Below the pieces are notes generated by a model. That model worked only from the letters and a program-made list of their open reading frames with translations, made no database searches and was not told the origin of the DNA. Shown here in pieces: positions 34,203 to 42,498 of a stretch of 64,000 nucleotides of DNA; position 1 is the first letter of the stretch, and the number at the start of each line of letters is the position of its first letter. Source of the stretch: Roseibium marinum (GTDB lineage Bacteria; Pseudomonadota; Alphaproteobacteria; Rhizobiales; Stappiaceae); the NCBI RefSeq assembly GCF_002906165.1, contig NZ_PPCN01000011.1, forward strand, positions 124,001 through 188,000, read 5' to 3'. The position numbers and the translations under genes are program-made.

Positions 34203-35159
34203 ATGACCCGCACCCTTGTCGCCTCCGCCACCAAGGAAATCATCATCGGCTTCGATCAGCCGTTCTGCGTCATCGGCGAGCGGATCAATCCGACCGGCCG
34301 CAAGAAACTGGCCGCCGAAATGATCGAGGGAAATTTCGACACCGTCAGGGCCGACGCGCTGGCCCAGGTCGCCGCTGGCGCGACCATGCTCGACATCAAC
34401 GCCGGGGTGACGGCGGTCAATCCGAATGAGACCGAACCGCCGCTTCTGGTCAGAACCCTTGAGATTGTTCAAGAGCTTACCAACGTTCCCTTATCCATCG
34501 ATTCATCCGTAACCGCCGCGATCAAGGCCGGTCTTGAAGTCGCCAAGGGCCGTCCGCTCGTCAATTCGGTCACGGGCGAGGTGGAAAAGCTGGAAGCGAT
34601 CCTGCCACTCATCAAGAAATACAACGTGCCGGTTGTCGCGATCTCCAATGACGAGACCGGCATTTCAGAAGACCCGGACGTGCGCTTTGCCGTCGCCAAG
34701 AGAATTGTCGAACACGCCGCTGATTACGGCATCCCCGCGCATGACATTGTCGTCGATCCGCTGGTGATGCCGATCGGCGCCATGGGAACGGCCGGCAGGC
34801 AGGTGTTCCATCTGCTGCGCCGCCTGCGCGAGGAACTTAAGGTCAATACGACCTGCGGCCTGTCCAACATCTCCTTCGGCCTGCCGCACCGCCACGGCAT
34901 CAATGCCGGTTTCATACCGATGGTGATCGGCGCCGGCATGACCTCGGCCATCATGAACCCCTGCCGCCCGCAGGAAATGGAAGCGGTGCGCGCCGCGAAC
35001 GTGCTGAACGGCACCGATCCGAATTGCCAGACCTGGATCCGGACTTACCGGGATCACCAGCCGGCATCCCCCGGGGCGGCCGCCGCGCCACAGGAAAATC
35101 CCGCTGGTTCCGGCGGCCGCCGCAGGGGCGGACGCGCCGGGCGCCGTGCGGCGGAGTAA
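34203..35159 (+). CDS. Methyltetrahydrofolate:corrinoid methyltransferase
   Basis: Moves methyl groups between the corrinoid protein and THF. 318 residues, a pterin-binding TIM barrel: VIGERINPTGRKKL at the N terminus, MLDINAGV, IDSSV, NSVTGE, ISNDETGISEDP and TTCGLSNISFGLPHR with the folate Asn/Asp contacts. The last 40 residues are a low-complexity Pro/Ala/Gly/Arg tail (GGRRRGGRAGRRAAE) not needed for the fold, possibly for nucleic-acid or partner contact. The ATG follows the previous stop directly (TGAATG). It is related to MtrH/AcsE/MtgA enzymes; with the upstream corrinoid protein it would act as an MtgA-like transferase. Confidence 0.92.
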   Translation: MTRTLVASATKEIIIGFDQPFCVIGERINPTGRKKLAAEMIEGNFDTVRADALAQVAAGATMLDINAGVTAVNPNETEPPLLVRTLEIVQELTNVPLSIDSSVTAAIKAGLEVAKGRPLVNSVTGEVEKLEAILPLIKKYNVPVVAISNDETGISEDPDVRFAVAKRIVEHAADYGIPAHDIVVDPLVMPIGAMGTAGRQVFHLLRRLREELKVNTTCGLSNISFGLPHRHGINAGFIPMVIGAGMTSAIMNPCRPQEMEAVRAANVLNGTDPNCQTWIRTYRDHQPASPGAAAAPQENPAGSGGRRRGGRAGRRAAE

Positions 35160-35208
35160 TTGCCGGAAATGGAGTTTGCACGGTGAGCTGTCGCGGTGAA
35201 GGATGGGA

Positions 35209-35366
35209 CCCCCACCCCAATCCCCTCCCCACAAGGGGGAGGGGTTTTGCGCGTTGAGAGGCGGTGCTTCCATCAAGCGATCAAAGCCGCTGAAAAGATG
35301 ATGCGGTAGCGGCAAATATAGAGCGTATTCCCCTCCCCCTTGTGGGGAGGGGTCAGGGGTGGGGGT
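35209..35366. repeat. Inverted pair of C/G-rich palindromes between C1 genes
   Basis: Two copies of an approximately 40-base element in opposite orientation (about 35209-35252 and 35323-35366) share CCCCTCCCC...GGGGAGGGG cores and CCCCACCCC flanks. Each copy can fold on itself, and the two can pair across the 70-base spacer into one large hairpin. The element sits between the methyl-THF transferase and the ASKHA gene, and may attenuate or insulate expression of the latter. Confidence 0.7.
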
Positions 35367-35422
35367 AATCCCCGCAAAGACGAACAACACAACTTTGAAT
35401 CAGCGAAACCCACGCAGACCCG

Positions 35423-37459
35423 ATGACCGAAACCGCCAAACTCGCCAAAGTCGTCTTCCAGCCCAGCGGCCGCCGGGGAACGTTCGCGCTTGGAACGCCG
35501 CTGCTCGACGCGGCGCGCTCGCTCGGGGTCTATGTGGAATCGGTATGCGGCGGGCGCGGGATATGCGGGCGCTGCCAGATTTCCGTTTCCGAAGGCACGT
35601 TTGCCAAGGAGAACCTGACCAGTTCGGCGGAACACCTGGAGGGCGCGAGCGAAGCGGAGAACCGCTATGCCAGTCTGCGCAACATGGCCGCCGACCGGCG
35701 CCTGTCCTGTCAGGCGAAGATCCTGGGCGATCTGGTGGTGGATGTGCCTACCGATGCGCAGACCAACCGGCAGGTCGTGCGCAAGCGGGCGGAAGCCAGA
35801 CATATTGAACCGGACAGTGCGATCTCGCTGGTCGGCATCGGGATTGACGAACCGGACATGGAAACCCCGCGCGGCGATATCGACCGGCTGCGCGAAGCAC
35901 TCGCAACAAAAACCGGCCTTGCCGATCTCACTTTCGACCCCATCCTTCTGCCGCAGGTCCAGTCGATCCTGCGCAAGGGGAAATGGCGGGTCACCGCCGC
36001 GATCCATCAGCACCTGAACGCTCCGCCGGTTCTGGTCGCGCTCTGGCCGGGTGAGAAAGAAGCCGTCTACGGCATTGCCGTCGATATCGGCTCCACCACC
36101 ATCGCCGCTCACTTGTGCAATCTCCAGAACGGGCGGACCGTCGCCTCGGCCGGGACCTCGAACCCGCAGATCCGCTTTGGCGAGGATCTGATGTCGCGCG
36201 TCTCCTATGTGCAGATGAACCCCGCCAAACTGCCGGATCTCACCAGGTCGGTGCGCGATGCCATCAACGCCCTGGTCGGCAAACTGGTTGACGATGTCGG
36301 CGCGGAGCGCGCCGATGTGCTTGACGCCACCTTTGTCGGCAACCCGGTGATGCATCACCTGTTTCTCGGCATCGACCCGGTGGAACTGGGCGGCGCGCCC
36401 TTCGCGCTGGCGGCCTCCGACGCCATGGTGCTCAATGCGCGCGACCTCGCCCTGGATCTCAACCCCGGTGCCCGGGTCTATATGCTGCCCTGCATCGCCG
36501 GGCATGTGGGCGCCGACGCGGCGGCGGCGACGCTTGCCGAAAGCCCCTATAGCCGCGACGACATCACCCTGCTCGTCGATGTCGGCACCAACGCGGAAAT
36601 CATCCTGGGCAACCGGGACCGCCTGCTCGCCGCCTCCTCCCCCACCGGGCCCGCCTTTGAGGGCGCGGAGATATCCTCAGGCCAGCGGGCTGCCCCCGGC
36701 GCCATAGAACGCCTCCGTATCGACAAGGAAACGCTTGAACCGCGCTTCAAGGTAATCGGCGTCGATGAATGGTCGGATGAGGAGGGTTTCACCGAGAAGA
36801 TCGACAGTGTCGGCGTCACCGGCATCTGCGGGTCCGGGATCATCGAAGCGGTGGCCGAGATGTTTCTGGCCGGTCTCATCACCGAAGACGGCGTGATCGA
36901 CGGCGCCATGGCGGAGCGGACACCGCGCGTTCAGGCGCGCGGCCGGACGTTCTCCTATGTGATCGCGGAGGACGGCGTGGAGATTTCCATCCTGCAAACC
37001 GACATCCGCGCGATCCAGCTTGCCAAGGGCGCGCTATATGCCGGTGTGAAGCTGCTTCAGGACAAGCTCGGTACCTACCGGCTCGACCGCATTCGCCTTG
37101 CCGGAGCCTTCGGAAGCTATATCGATCCGAAATACGCAATGATTTTGGGCCTGATCCCGGACTGCCCTCTGGACGGCGTCGCCGGCGTCGGCAACGCGGC
37201 GGGAACCGGCGCGCGCATGGCGCTGTTGAACCGCGGCCACCGCCGCGAGGTCGAACAGACCGTACGGGATATCGAAAAGATCGAAACCGCGCTGGAGCCG
37301 AAGTTCCAGGAGCATTTCGTCAACGCCATGGCGCTGCCGAACAAGGTGGATCCTTTCCCTAACCTCAGAACCGCTGTTGATTTACCGCCGCGCGACGCGC
37401 TTCCCGAAGTGGGCAACTCCGGCGGCGAAAGGCGCAGACGCCGCCGCAGGAGCGGTTAG
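35423..37459 (+). CDS. Corrinoid-activating ASKHA protein with [2Fe-2S] domain (RamA-like role)
   Basis: 678 residues. Residues about 8-105 are a plant-type ferredoxin domain with cysteines C42, C48, C51 and C96 (VCGGRGICGRC...LSC). Residues about 215-640 are the DUF4445/ASKHA ATPase domain (AVDIGSTTIAAHL, TFVGNPVMHHLFLG, LLVDVGTNAEI, AGAFGSYIDPKYA). Such proteins use ATP and a low-potential electron to reduce inactive Co(II) back to Co(I) in corrinoid methyltransferase systems. It lies downstream of the corrinoid module, separated by the inverted C/G-rich pair. The last 78 bases overlap the converging thioesterase gene. The C terminus is Arg-rich. Confidence 0.93.
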   Translation: MTETAKLAKVVFQPSGRRGTFALGTPLLDAARSLGVYVESVCGGRGICGRCQISVSEGTFAKENLTSSAEHLEGASEAENRYASLRNMAADRRLSCQAKILGDLVVDVPTDAQTNRQVVRKRAEARHIEPDSAISLVGIGIDEPDMETPRGDIDRLREALATKTGLADLTFDPILLPQVQSILRKGKWRVTAAIHQHLNAPPVLVALWPGEKEAVYGIAVDIGSTTIAAHLCNLQNGRTVASAGTSNPQIRFGEDLMSRVSYVQMNPAKLPDLTRSVRDAINALVGKLVDDVGAERADVLDATFVGNPVMHHLFLGIDPVELGGAPFALAASDAMVLNARDLALDLNPGARVYMLPCIAGHVGADAAAATLAESPYSRDDITLLVDVGTNAEIILGNRDRLLAASSPTGPAFEGAEISSGQRAAPGAIERLRIDKETLEPRFKVIGVDEWSDEEGFTEKIDSVGVTGICGSGIIEAVAEMFLAGLITEDGVIDGAMAERTPRVQARGRTFSYVIAEDGVEISILQTDIRAIQLAKGALYAGVKLLQDKLGTYRLDRIRLAGAFGSYIDPKYAMILGLIPDCPLDGVAGVGNAAGTGARMALLNRGHRREVEQTVRDIEKIETALEPKFQEHFVNAMALPNKVDPFPNLRTAVDLPPRDALPEVGNSGGERRRRRRRSG

Positions 37460-38545
37460 AGCGGTCCTGTTTGCGCGCTCCAGCCGCCGGCTGATGTCCT
37501 GGCCGAGGGCAACCCCGTTCTTCCCGACGATGACGCTCAGATGATTGCCGCGCACGTCCACCCATTCTGCATTCGGCAGAAAAGGCTGCCAGATGAGGCG
37601 CTGGTCGCACTCGGTCGGGTCTCCCCCCTTCGCCCGGTAATAGACCAGCCTCCCGTCATAAACGGTCGGGCGGTAGAGGCCCTTCATCCGGAGCAATTGT
37701 GTTCCGACCCTCTGATAGTCCGGTGTGTACCCCCCTACCCATTCGGGTGCGAGTTCCGGGTAGATATCCGATTTTGGACTGCAAAAGCGGAAGATGAGCG
37801 GCCTCAGGCGGTGGAGGAGCATGCGCCGAGGCTGAATTTCCGTTTTTTGAGAGACGGAAACCGGGCTTGTACGGGACGCTCGTAAACCGGCCTTCACTTT
37901 TCGCAGGCGCCGGCGGAGCCGATGGAGGACGTAGCCGATCCAGACCGGCAGGGGCCAGACATGCTCGCTTTGCGGCGTATCGATCAGTCCAAGCAAGCGG
38001 ATTTCCCTGCCGGAGGCGCGCAGTTTTCTGGCCAGTTCCAGCGCGAAAATTCCACCGAGCGAATAGCCAAGCACGCAGACCGGGCCGTCAATTCCCTGCC
38101 TTTCGAGCTCCGCGAGACAGGCATCGATTTCATCGGAGACAGTCGCGGGACGAACGTTCGGAAAATCGAAATCCGTCAGGTTCATACCGTAAATGGCGCC
38201 CTCGTGGGTGATCCCCTGCAGAAGGCTTTTGATTTCCAGAAAACAGCTCACGCCGCCCGCGAAGATGATCATAGGCGGTTGCGTGCCGCCATCGCTGAGT
38301 TTCAGCAGCTTCGGAACATCGTTGTGGACGCCCCGGCAAACCGCTTCGGCAAGTTCCCCGACAGATTTGTAGAGATAGACGCTGTTCACGTTCAGCTCTA
38401 TTCCGAGCCTGCCATGAACGCCCTGGATGAAAGCGAGCAACTTGTTGATGTTCAAATGCTCGTGCAGGTTCTCGTCGCGGTCAATCTCGCGATGGAGTAT
38501 TCTCGACGCCTCCTCCAACATGGATTGTTCTATGTCGAGCGACAT
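37382..38545 (-). CDS. Thioesterase-domain protein with a degenerate carrier-like N terminus
   Basis: 387 residues. Residues about 20-75 resemble an acyl/peptidyl-carrier fold (helix pattern and GIELNVNSVYLYKSVGELAEAV), but the phosphopantetheine Ser is missing (HLNINKLLAF in place of GxDSL). Residues about 90-370 are a type I/II thioesterase: nucleophile Ser162 in GYSLGG, Asp in LIDTP and His in GNHLSVI. PKS/NRPS thioesterases release or edit acyl chains, yet no synthase is in this window. Expected cytosolic, or acting on a membrane lipid or siderophore intermediate elsewhere. Three tandem 26-bp repeats abut the start codon. The 3' end overlaps the ASKHA gene. Confidence 0.83.
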   Translation of the reverse strand: MSLDIEQSMLEEASRILHREIDRDENLHEHLNINKLLAFIQGVHGRLGIELNVNSVYLYKSVGELAEAVCRGVHNDVPKLLKLSDGGTQPPMIIFAGGVSCFLEIKSLLQGITHEGAIYGMNLTDFDFPNVRPATVSDEIDACLAELERQGIDGPVCVLGYSLGGIFALELARKLRASGREIRLLGLIDTPQSEHVWPLPVWIGYVLHRLRRRLRKVKAGLRASRTSPVSVSQKTEIQPRRMLLHRLRPLIFRFCSPKSDIYPELAPEWVGGYTPDYQRVGTQLLRMKGLYRPTVYDGRLVYYRAKGGDPTECDQRLIWQPFLPNAEWVDVRGNHLSVIVGKNGVALGQDISRRLERANRTALTAPAAASAPFAAGVAHFGKRVARR

Positions 38546-38546
38546 T

Positions 38547-38624
38547 CAAAACCCCGAAAACACAAGATCTGGCAAAACCCCGAAAACACAAGATCTGGCA
38601 AAACCCCGAAAACACAAGACCTGG
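38547..38624. repeat. Three tandem copies of a 26-bp repeat before the thioesterase gene
   Basis: Unit CAAAACCCCGAAAACACAAG followed by ATCTGG at 38547-38572, 38573-38598 and 38599-38624 (the third has one change, ATCTGG to ACCTGG). The array ends one base before the thioesterase ATG on the minus strand. Each unit read on that strand carries a GGGG that could serve as ribosome-site core. Confidence 0.9.
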
Positions 38625-38757
38625 CAACACTTTCCCGTCATACCTGCATCCGTTAAAGTGCGGAACCACAATCTGCGAATGAAGTTTACAAATTCTCTAT
38701 CTATGTAAAAGCAGGATCCGGAAACGCCCCCGGATTTTTTTATCCGGACCTTTTTGG

Positions 38758-39993
38758 TCAGTGTCCGCCGAAGAGCCCCGTACCGATCTGGAAAAACGCG
38801 ATCGCAAGACAAAGGCATGCACCGGCCAGCCCCCACCAACGGTATCTATGCAGACTTCCCGTTTTCGCGAGGCCGCCGAGCCTGAAGAGCGCCAGATTGA
38901 CCAGTGCGAAAACGCCGAGGGTGACGAGACTCGTTGCTTCCGCAAGCCGCACCAGCGGAAACAGGAACGTGAGCATGAGAATAGCGGCGGCGACTATCAG
39001 CGTGGCCCGTACCGGGGTCTGCCTGCGACTGTCGACCTTCGCCAGCCACATCGGGGCGAGGCCCTCGTTCGCCATGCCGTACAGGACACGGCTGGCCATG
39101 ACGATCTGGACGAGGATACCGTTTATCATTGCGATCGTCGCGGCGGCGGCAACGGGTTTTCCGGAAAGGCCGGAGACGGATTCATACAAGCGCGCCAACG
39201 GTGCCGTTGACGATACGATCGCCTGACGGTCCTCAGCCAATGAGGCGATGACCGCGAGCAGAACATAGACGAAGACGGTAATTCCCAGGGTAAGGAAAAT
39301 CGCGCGCGGCACGGTCCACTCGGGCCGCAGGGTCTCCTCGCACATGTTTTCTATGTCTTCAAATCCGATGAACGCGAAAAACGCCAGGACACCGCCGGAC
39401 GCGATGCCGGCCAACGGCACAACGCCGAGCGTCGGCGTGAATGACCCGGCCACCGCGCCGAGATCGCCGAACAGCGGCAGGCCATAGAAGATCACAACGA
39501 GCAGCGTGCCCAGTTCCAGCACTGTTATGGCCGCGGCGAAATAGATGCTTTCCCGCACGCCGTACCAGGCAATGGCGGACAGGACCGCGATGACGGCAAT
39601 GACGAGAAGGGGCTGCGGAAGCGGGACAAGCTCCTGGATATAACCCGCGAACGCCAGTGCGATCACACCGCTTGAAATGATCCCGGTGGCGACGACACCA
39701 TAGCCGGTAAGACGCGCGAACACCCGCCCCAGCCCCCTGTTCACAAAGACTGCCTCCCCGCCCGCCTTCGGAAATTTCTGGATCAGAACCGCGTAGGAGA
39801 TGCCGGTAATCCCGGCGATTGTGCCGGCCAGCAGGAACGACAACGGCGCCTGGTCTCCGGCGAGCGCCAGAACCTCGCCGATCAGCGCGAAAATACCCGC
39901 GCCGATCGTGACGCCGACACCGTAGAAAACCAGCCAGGGCAAGGTGAGCGTGCGCTTGAGATGGCCGGCGGTGCCGCGTTTTTCCTTGAGCAT
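38758..39993 (-). CDS. APC-family amino acid permease
   Basis: 411 residues, about twelve hydrophobic helices. The first helix has GVGVTIGAGIFALIG, the broken-helix glycine motif of APC transporters; PKAGGEAVFVNRGLGR and FFAFIGFEDIENMCEE (TM6, the substrate-site helix) are also typical. Related to the cationic amino acid/YhdG-like group. The substrate is unknown. The start is ATG at 39993; a GTG at 40002 is equally open and neither has a strong ribosome site. It is monocistronic. Downstream, at 38716-38735, an ATCCGG/CCGGAT stem-loop lies next to T and A tracts, a possible transcript end. Confidence 0.88.
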   Translation of the reverse strand: MLKEKRGTAGHLKRTLTLPWLVFYGVGVTIGAGIFALIGEVLALAGDQAPLSFLLAGTIAGITGISYAVLIQKFPKAGGEAVFVNRGLGRVFARLTGYGVVATGIISSGVIALAFAGYIQELVPLPQPLLVIAVIAVLSAIAWYGVRESIYFAAAITVLELGTLLVVIFYGLPLFGDLGAVAGSFTPTLGVVPLAGIASGGVLAFFAFIGFEDIENMCEETLRPEWTVPRAIFLTLGITVFVYVLLAVIASLAEDRQAIVSSTAPLARLYESVSGLSGKPVAAAATIAMINGILVQIVMASRVLYGMANEGLAPMWLAKVDSRRQTPVRATLIVAAAILMLTFLFPLVRLAEATSLVTLGVFALVNLALFRLGGLAKTGSLHRYRWWGLAGACLCLAIAFFQIGTGLFGGH

Positions 39994-40094
39994 GGTCCGC
40001 ACACTGGCCGATATGGCGGAACCGTCCTATCCGGGAATATACGTAGAGGCCTGCCGCTGACAATGCCGGTTGCCGCTCCAGCGAAAACAGAGGC

Positions 40095-40922
40095 CTACTG
40101 GTCCCAGAAATATTGCTCGCGCATCTGCCGCCAGATCCTCTCGCCTACCAGGCAGTCATAAGGTTCGCCGAAGGTGATTTGCGCGGGAATGATCTTTGGC
40201 ACCTCTGGCGGCATCAGGCCGCCGATCTCCAGGATCAGCTTGCGCCGGACGGCCTCGGGAAACTGGGCCCAGTCATTGACCGGGATCACGAAGCTTGCCG
40301 GACCGCCGATCACGCAGCGCCGGTAATATTCGTCCAGGTCCGGAATGTTGAACTGGAAACCGACGCCGCCTTTGGTCATCAGGGGCAGACCGTTGATGAC
40401 AAGACCGCTCTCGACCGCTGCGTCGCGCGCCAGGGTCACCGGGGTCCCCTGATTATTGGGGCCGTCGCCGGATATGTCGATCACGCGCCTGTCGGCGGAA
40501 TAGGTCGCTTCCCTCAGGAGCGAGGCGGCGTGCCGAATCGCGCCCGATATGGAGGTTCGGCGCTGTCCGTATGTGCTGTCGGCGAGGATCTTTTCGGCAA
40601 ACCCGAGTGCATCGGCCTGATTTTCGATGACCGACCATTCGACAATCTCGCGGGCATGACCATCGTTGGCCCATTCGAACATCATCATCGCGATCCGGCC
40701 ATAGGCGCCGAGCTCGATGGCGCGAACGACGTCCGGACTGGAGACCGCCACCGCATAGCCCTTGCGCTGGATGAGAAGTTCTTCCGGAGACATGGAGCGC
40801 GAGACGTCGACCGCGAGCACGAGCGCAACATCCACCTGTTCCCCGGCCTTTGCGGAAGACAGGGCAAGAAAGACGCCCAGAAGTGCGCAGAATGGAAAGC
40901 GGAGGGTAACGAACCTGCACAT
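40095..40922 (-). CDS. Secreted von Willebrand factor A protein (DUF1194)
   Basis: 275 residues. The signal peptide is at 1-26 (MCRFVTLRFPFCALLG...AKAG). A vWA domain follows with the metal-ion site DVSRS (D39, S41, S43) plus ISGAIRHA and DISGDGPNNQG for the remaining MIDAS residues. DUF1194 proteins are alphaproteobacterial periplasmic proteins of unknown partner. The start at 40922 is chosen because it gives a clean signal peptide, although no strong ribosome site is visible. It is divergent from the crotonase gene. There is no adjacent MoxR ATPase. Confidence 0.85.
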   Translation of the reverse strand: MCRFVTLRFPFCALLGVFLALSSAKAGEQVDVALVLAVDVSRSMSPEELLIQRKGYAVAVSSPDVVRAIELGAYGRIAMMMFEWANDGHAREIVEWSVIENQADALGFAEKILADSTYGQRRTSISGAIRHAASLLREATYSADRRVIDISGDGPNNQGTPVTLARDAAVESGLVINGLPLMTKGGVGFQFNIPDLDEYYRRCVIGGPASFVIPVNDWAQFPEAVRRKLILEIGGLMPPEVPKIIPAQITFGEPYDCLVGERIWRQMREQYFWDQ

Positions 40923-41085
40923 GGCGAAAAAGGATAGCCTATCGCCGGGGAACCGCCAGCGGCTTGATGATCTTCGCCGATAAACGATCTGTGATCGGCA
41001 GAGGGGAAGTTGCGCCTTGTCTATCGCGGTGCGGTGCTCATCGGCTATAATATCCGCAACAACAAGGATCAGCAGGGAGCGCTCC

Positions 41086-41907
41086 ATGTCCGAAACCGCC
41101 GCAAATGACGACGTCCAGAAACCCATGCTCGCGACTCTTCTGCATGAAGGTGTCTACCGGATCGTTATGCAGCGCCCGGACCGGATGAACGCCCTTTCCA
41201 CGGAGATGATGACGGCGCTCTCCGGCGAACTTGCCAAGGCCGCGGAAGATCCGCAAGTGCGTGTCATTCTGATTGGCGCGGAGGGCAAGGTGTTCTGCGC
41301 CGGTCATGACCTGAAGGAGCTGACCGCCGCGCGGGCCGAAGCGGATGGCGGCAGGGCCACCTATGAAAGGATCATGCGGCAATGTTCCGATCTGATGCAG
41401 CAGATCGTCCGCCTGCCCAAACCGGTGATCGCGGTGGTCACGGGTGTCGCCACAGCGGCGGGCTGCCAGCTTGTCGCGTCCTGCGATCTGGCGATCGCCA
41501 CGGATACGGCGACTTTTTGCACACCCGGCGTCAATATCGGCCTGTTCTGCTCGACGCCCATGGTGGCCCTTTCCCGCAATGTTGCGCCGAAACAGGCGAT
41601 GGAAATGCTGCTGACCGGTGAAAGCATCGATGCCTCGACCGCCAAGGATTTCGGCCTCATCAACCGGATCGTGGCGGCGGACTATCTCGAACAGGTCGTT
41701 CAGAAATACGCTTCAATGATCGCGTCCAAATCGGCCAAAACACTCCGGATCGGCAAGGAAGCCTTCTACCGTCAACTCGAAATGCCGCTTTCGCAGGCCT
41801 ATGATTTCGCCGCCCAGACCATGGTGGACAACATGATGGCAAAAGACGCCGAAGAAGGTATCTCGGCCTTCCTCCAAAAACGCAAGCCGGATTGGACCGA
41901 CAGCTGA
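41086..41907 (+). CDS. Crotonase-family protein, ECHDC3-like
   Basis: 273 residues with the crotonase fold. The oxyanion-hole segment FCAGHDLKEL and the second segment VVTGVATAAGCQLVASCDLAIA are both present. The two catalytic glutamates of true enoyl-CoA hydratases are not (Gln in AAGCQL; PGVNIGLFCSTP in place of the second Glu). This is the ECHDC3-type pattern, so classical hydratase activity is doubtful; hydrolase, decarboxylase or other CoA-ester chemistry remains possible. The start at 41086 has GGGAG upstream. The stop overlaps the ATG of the DUF3052 gene (TGATG), so the two are coupled. Confidence 0.9.
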   Translation: MSETAANDDVQKPMLATLLHEGVYRIVMQRPDRMNALSTEMMTALSGELAKAAEDPQVRVILIGAEGKVFCAGHDLKELTAARAEADGGRATYERIMRQCSDLMQQIVRLPKPVIAVVTGVATAAGCQLVASCDLAIATDTATFCTPGVNIGLFCSTPMVALSRNVAPKQAMEMLLTGESIDASTAKDFGLINRIVAADYLEQVVQKYASMIASKSAKTLRIGKEAFYRQLEMPLSQAYDFAAQTMVDNMMAKDAEEGISAFLQKRKPDWTDS

Positions 41908-42344
41908 TGCCTCAGGCGGGCTATTCCGGTCGGCCCCTTTCGGCCAAGCTGGGCCTGAAACCCGCAATGACCTGCTGGCGGCACGAGATGCCGGCACAGA
42001 TCGCGGACCTGCTGGACCGTGAAGTACCTGGCCAGACGCTCCTAGCCGCACCGGATCCAGGACTGGGCTGCGCGCATGTCTTTGTCACGAGGCGGAACGA
42101 TCTGGTTCACTGGCTCGGCCAGCTCCGCGCGGTTCTTCACCCGGATGGCATGATCTGGGTCTCCTGGCCCAAGAAGTCGAGCAAGGTGCCGACCGATGTC
42201 ACCGAGGACGTGATCCGCGAGATCTGCCTGCCGATGGGACTTGTGGATGTGAAAGTTTGCGCGGTCGATGCCGTGTGGTCAGGCCTTAAGCTGATGATCC
42301 GCAAGGAGTTCAGAAAGGAACAGGCGCGAGCGCTTGCCGGATGA
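41907..42344 (+). CDS. DUF3052 family protein
   Basis: 145 residues. Typical DUF3052 sequence: GYSGRPLSAKLGLKP at the N terminus, WVSWPKKSSKVPTDVTED in the middle and GLVDVKVCAVDAVWSGLKLMIR near the C terminus. The fold resembles a small alpha/beta domain of unknown function, widespread in alpha- and actinobacteria. The ATG at 41907 overlaps the upstream TGA by one base; an in-frame TTG five codons earlier is less likely. Translationally coupled to the ECHDC3-like protein. Confidence 0.9.
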   Translation: MPQAGYSGRPLSAKLGLKPAMTCWRHEMPAQIADLLDREVPGQTLLAAPDPGLGCAHVFVTRRNDLVHWLGQLRAVLHPDGMIWVSWPKKSSKVPTDVTEDVIREICLPMGLVDVKVCAVDAVWSGLKLMIRKEFRKEQARALAG

Positions 42345-42498
42345 GGCCGTTCTTTTTGTCAAACCGATCCCATCTCTCCGACCCGCGAAGCGCCTTTCCA
42401 GCGGCATTCCGCTTGTGACCTTTTGCGCACCTGGCCGCTCTTGCGGTGTGGCTGTATTTCGCATTGGATAGCGCGGCCTATCGAAGGACCTCCAGCGC

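Noticed and set aside
38547-38624. CRISPR-like appearance of the triple 26-bp repeat
   Set aside because: The units are directly adjacent with no spacers, and no cas gene is present.
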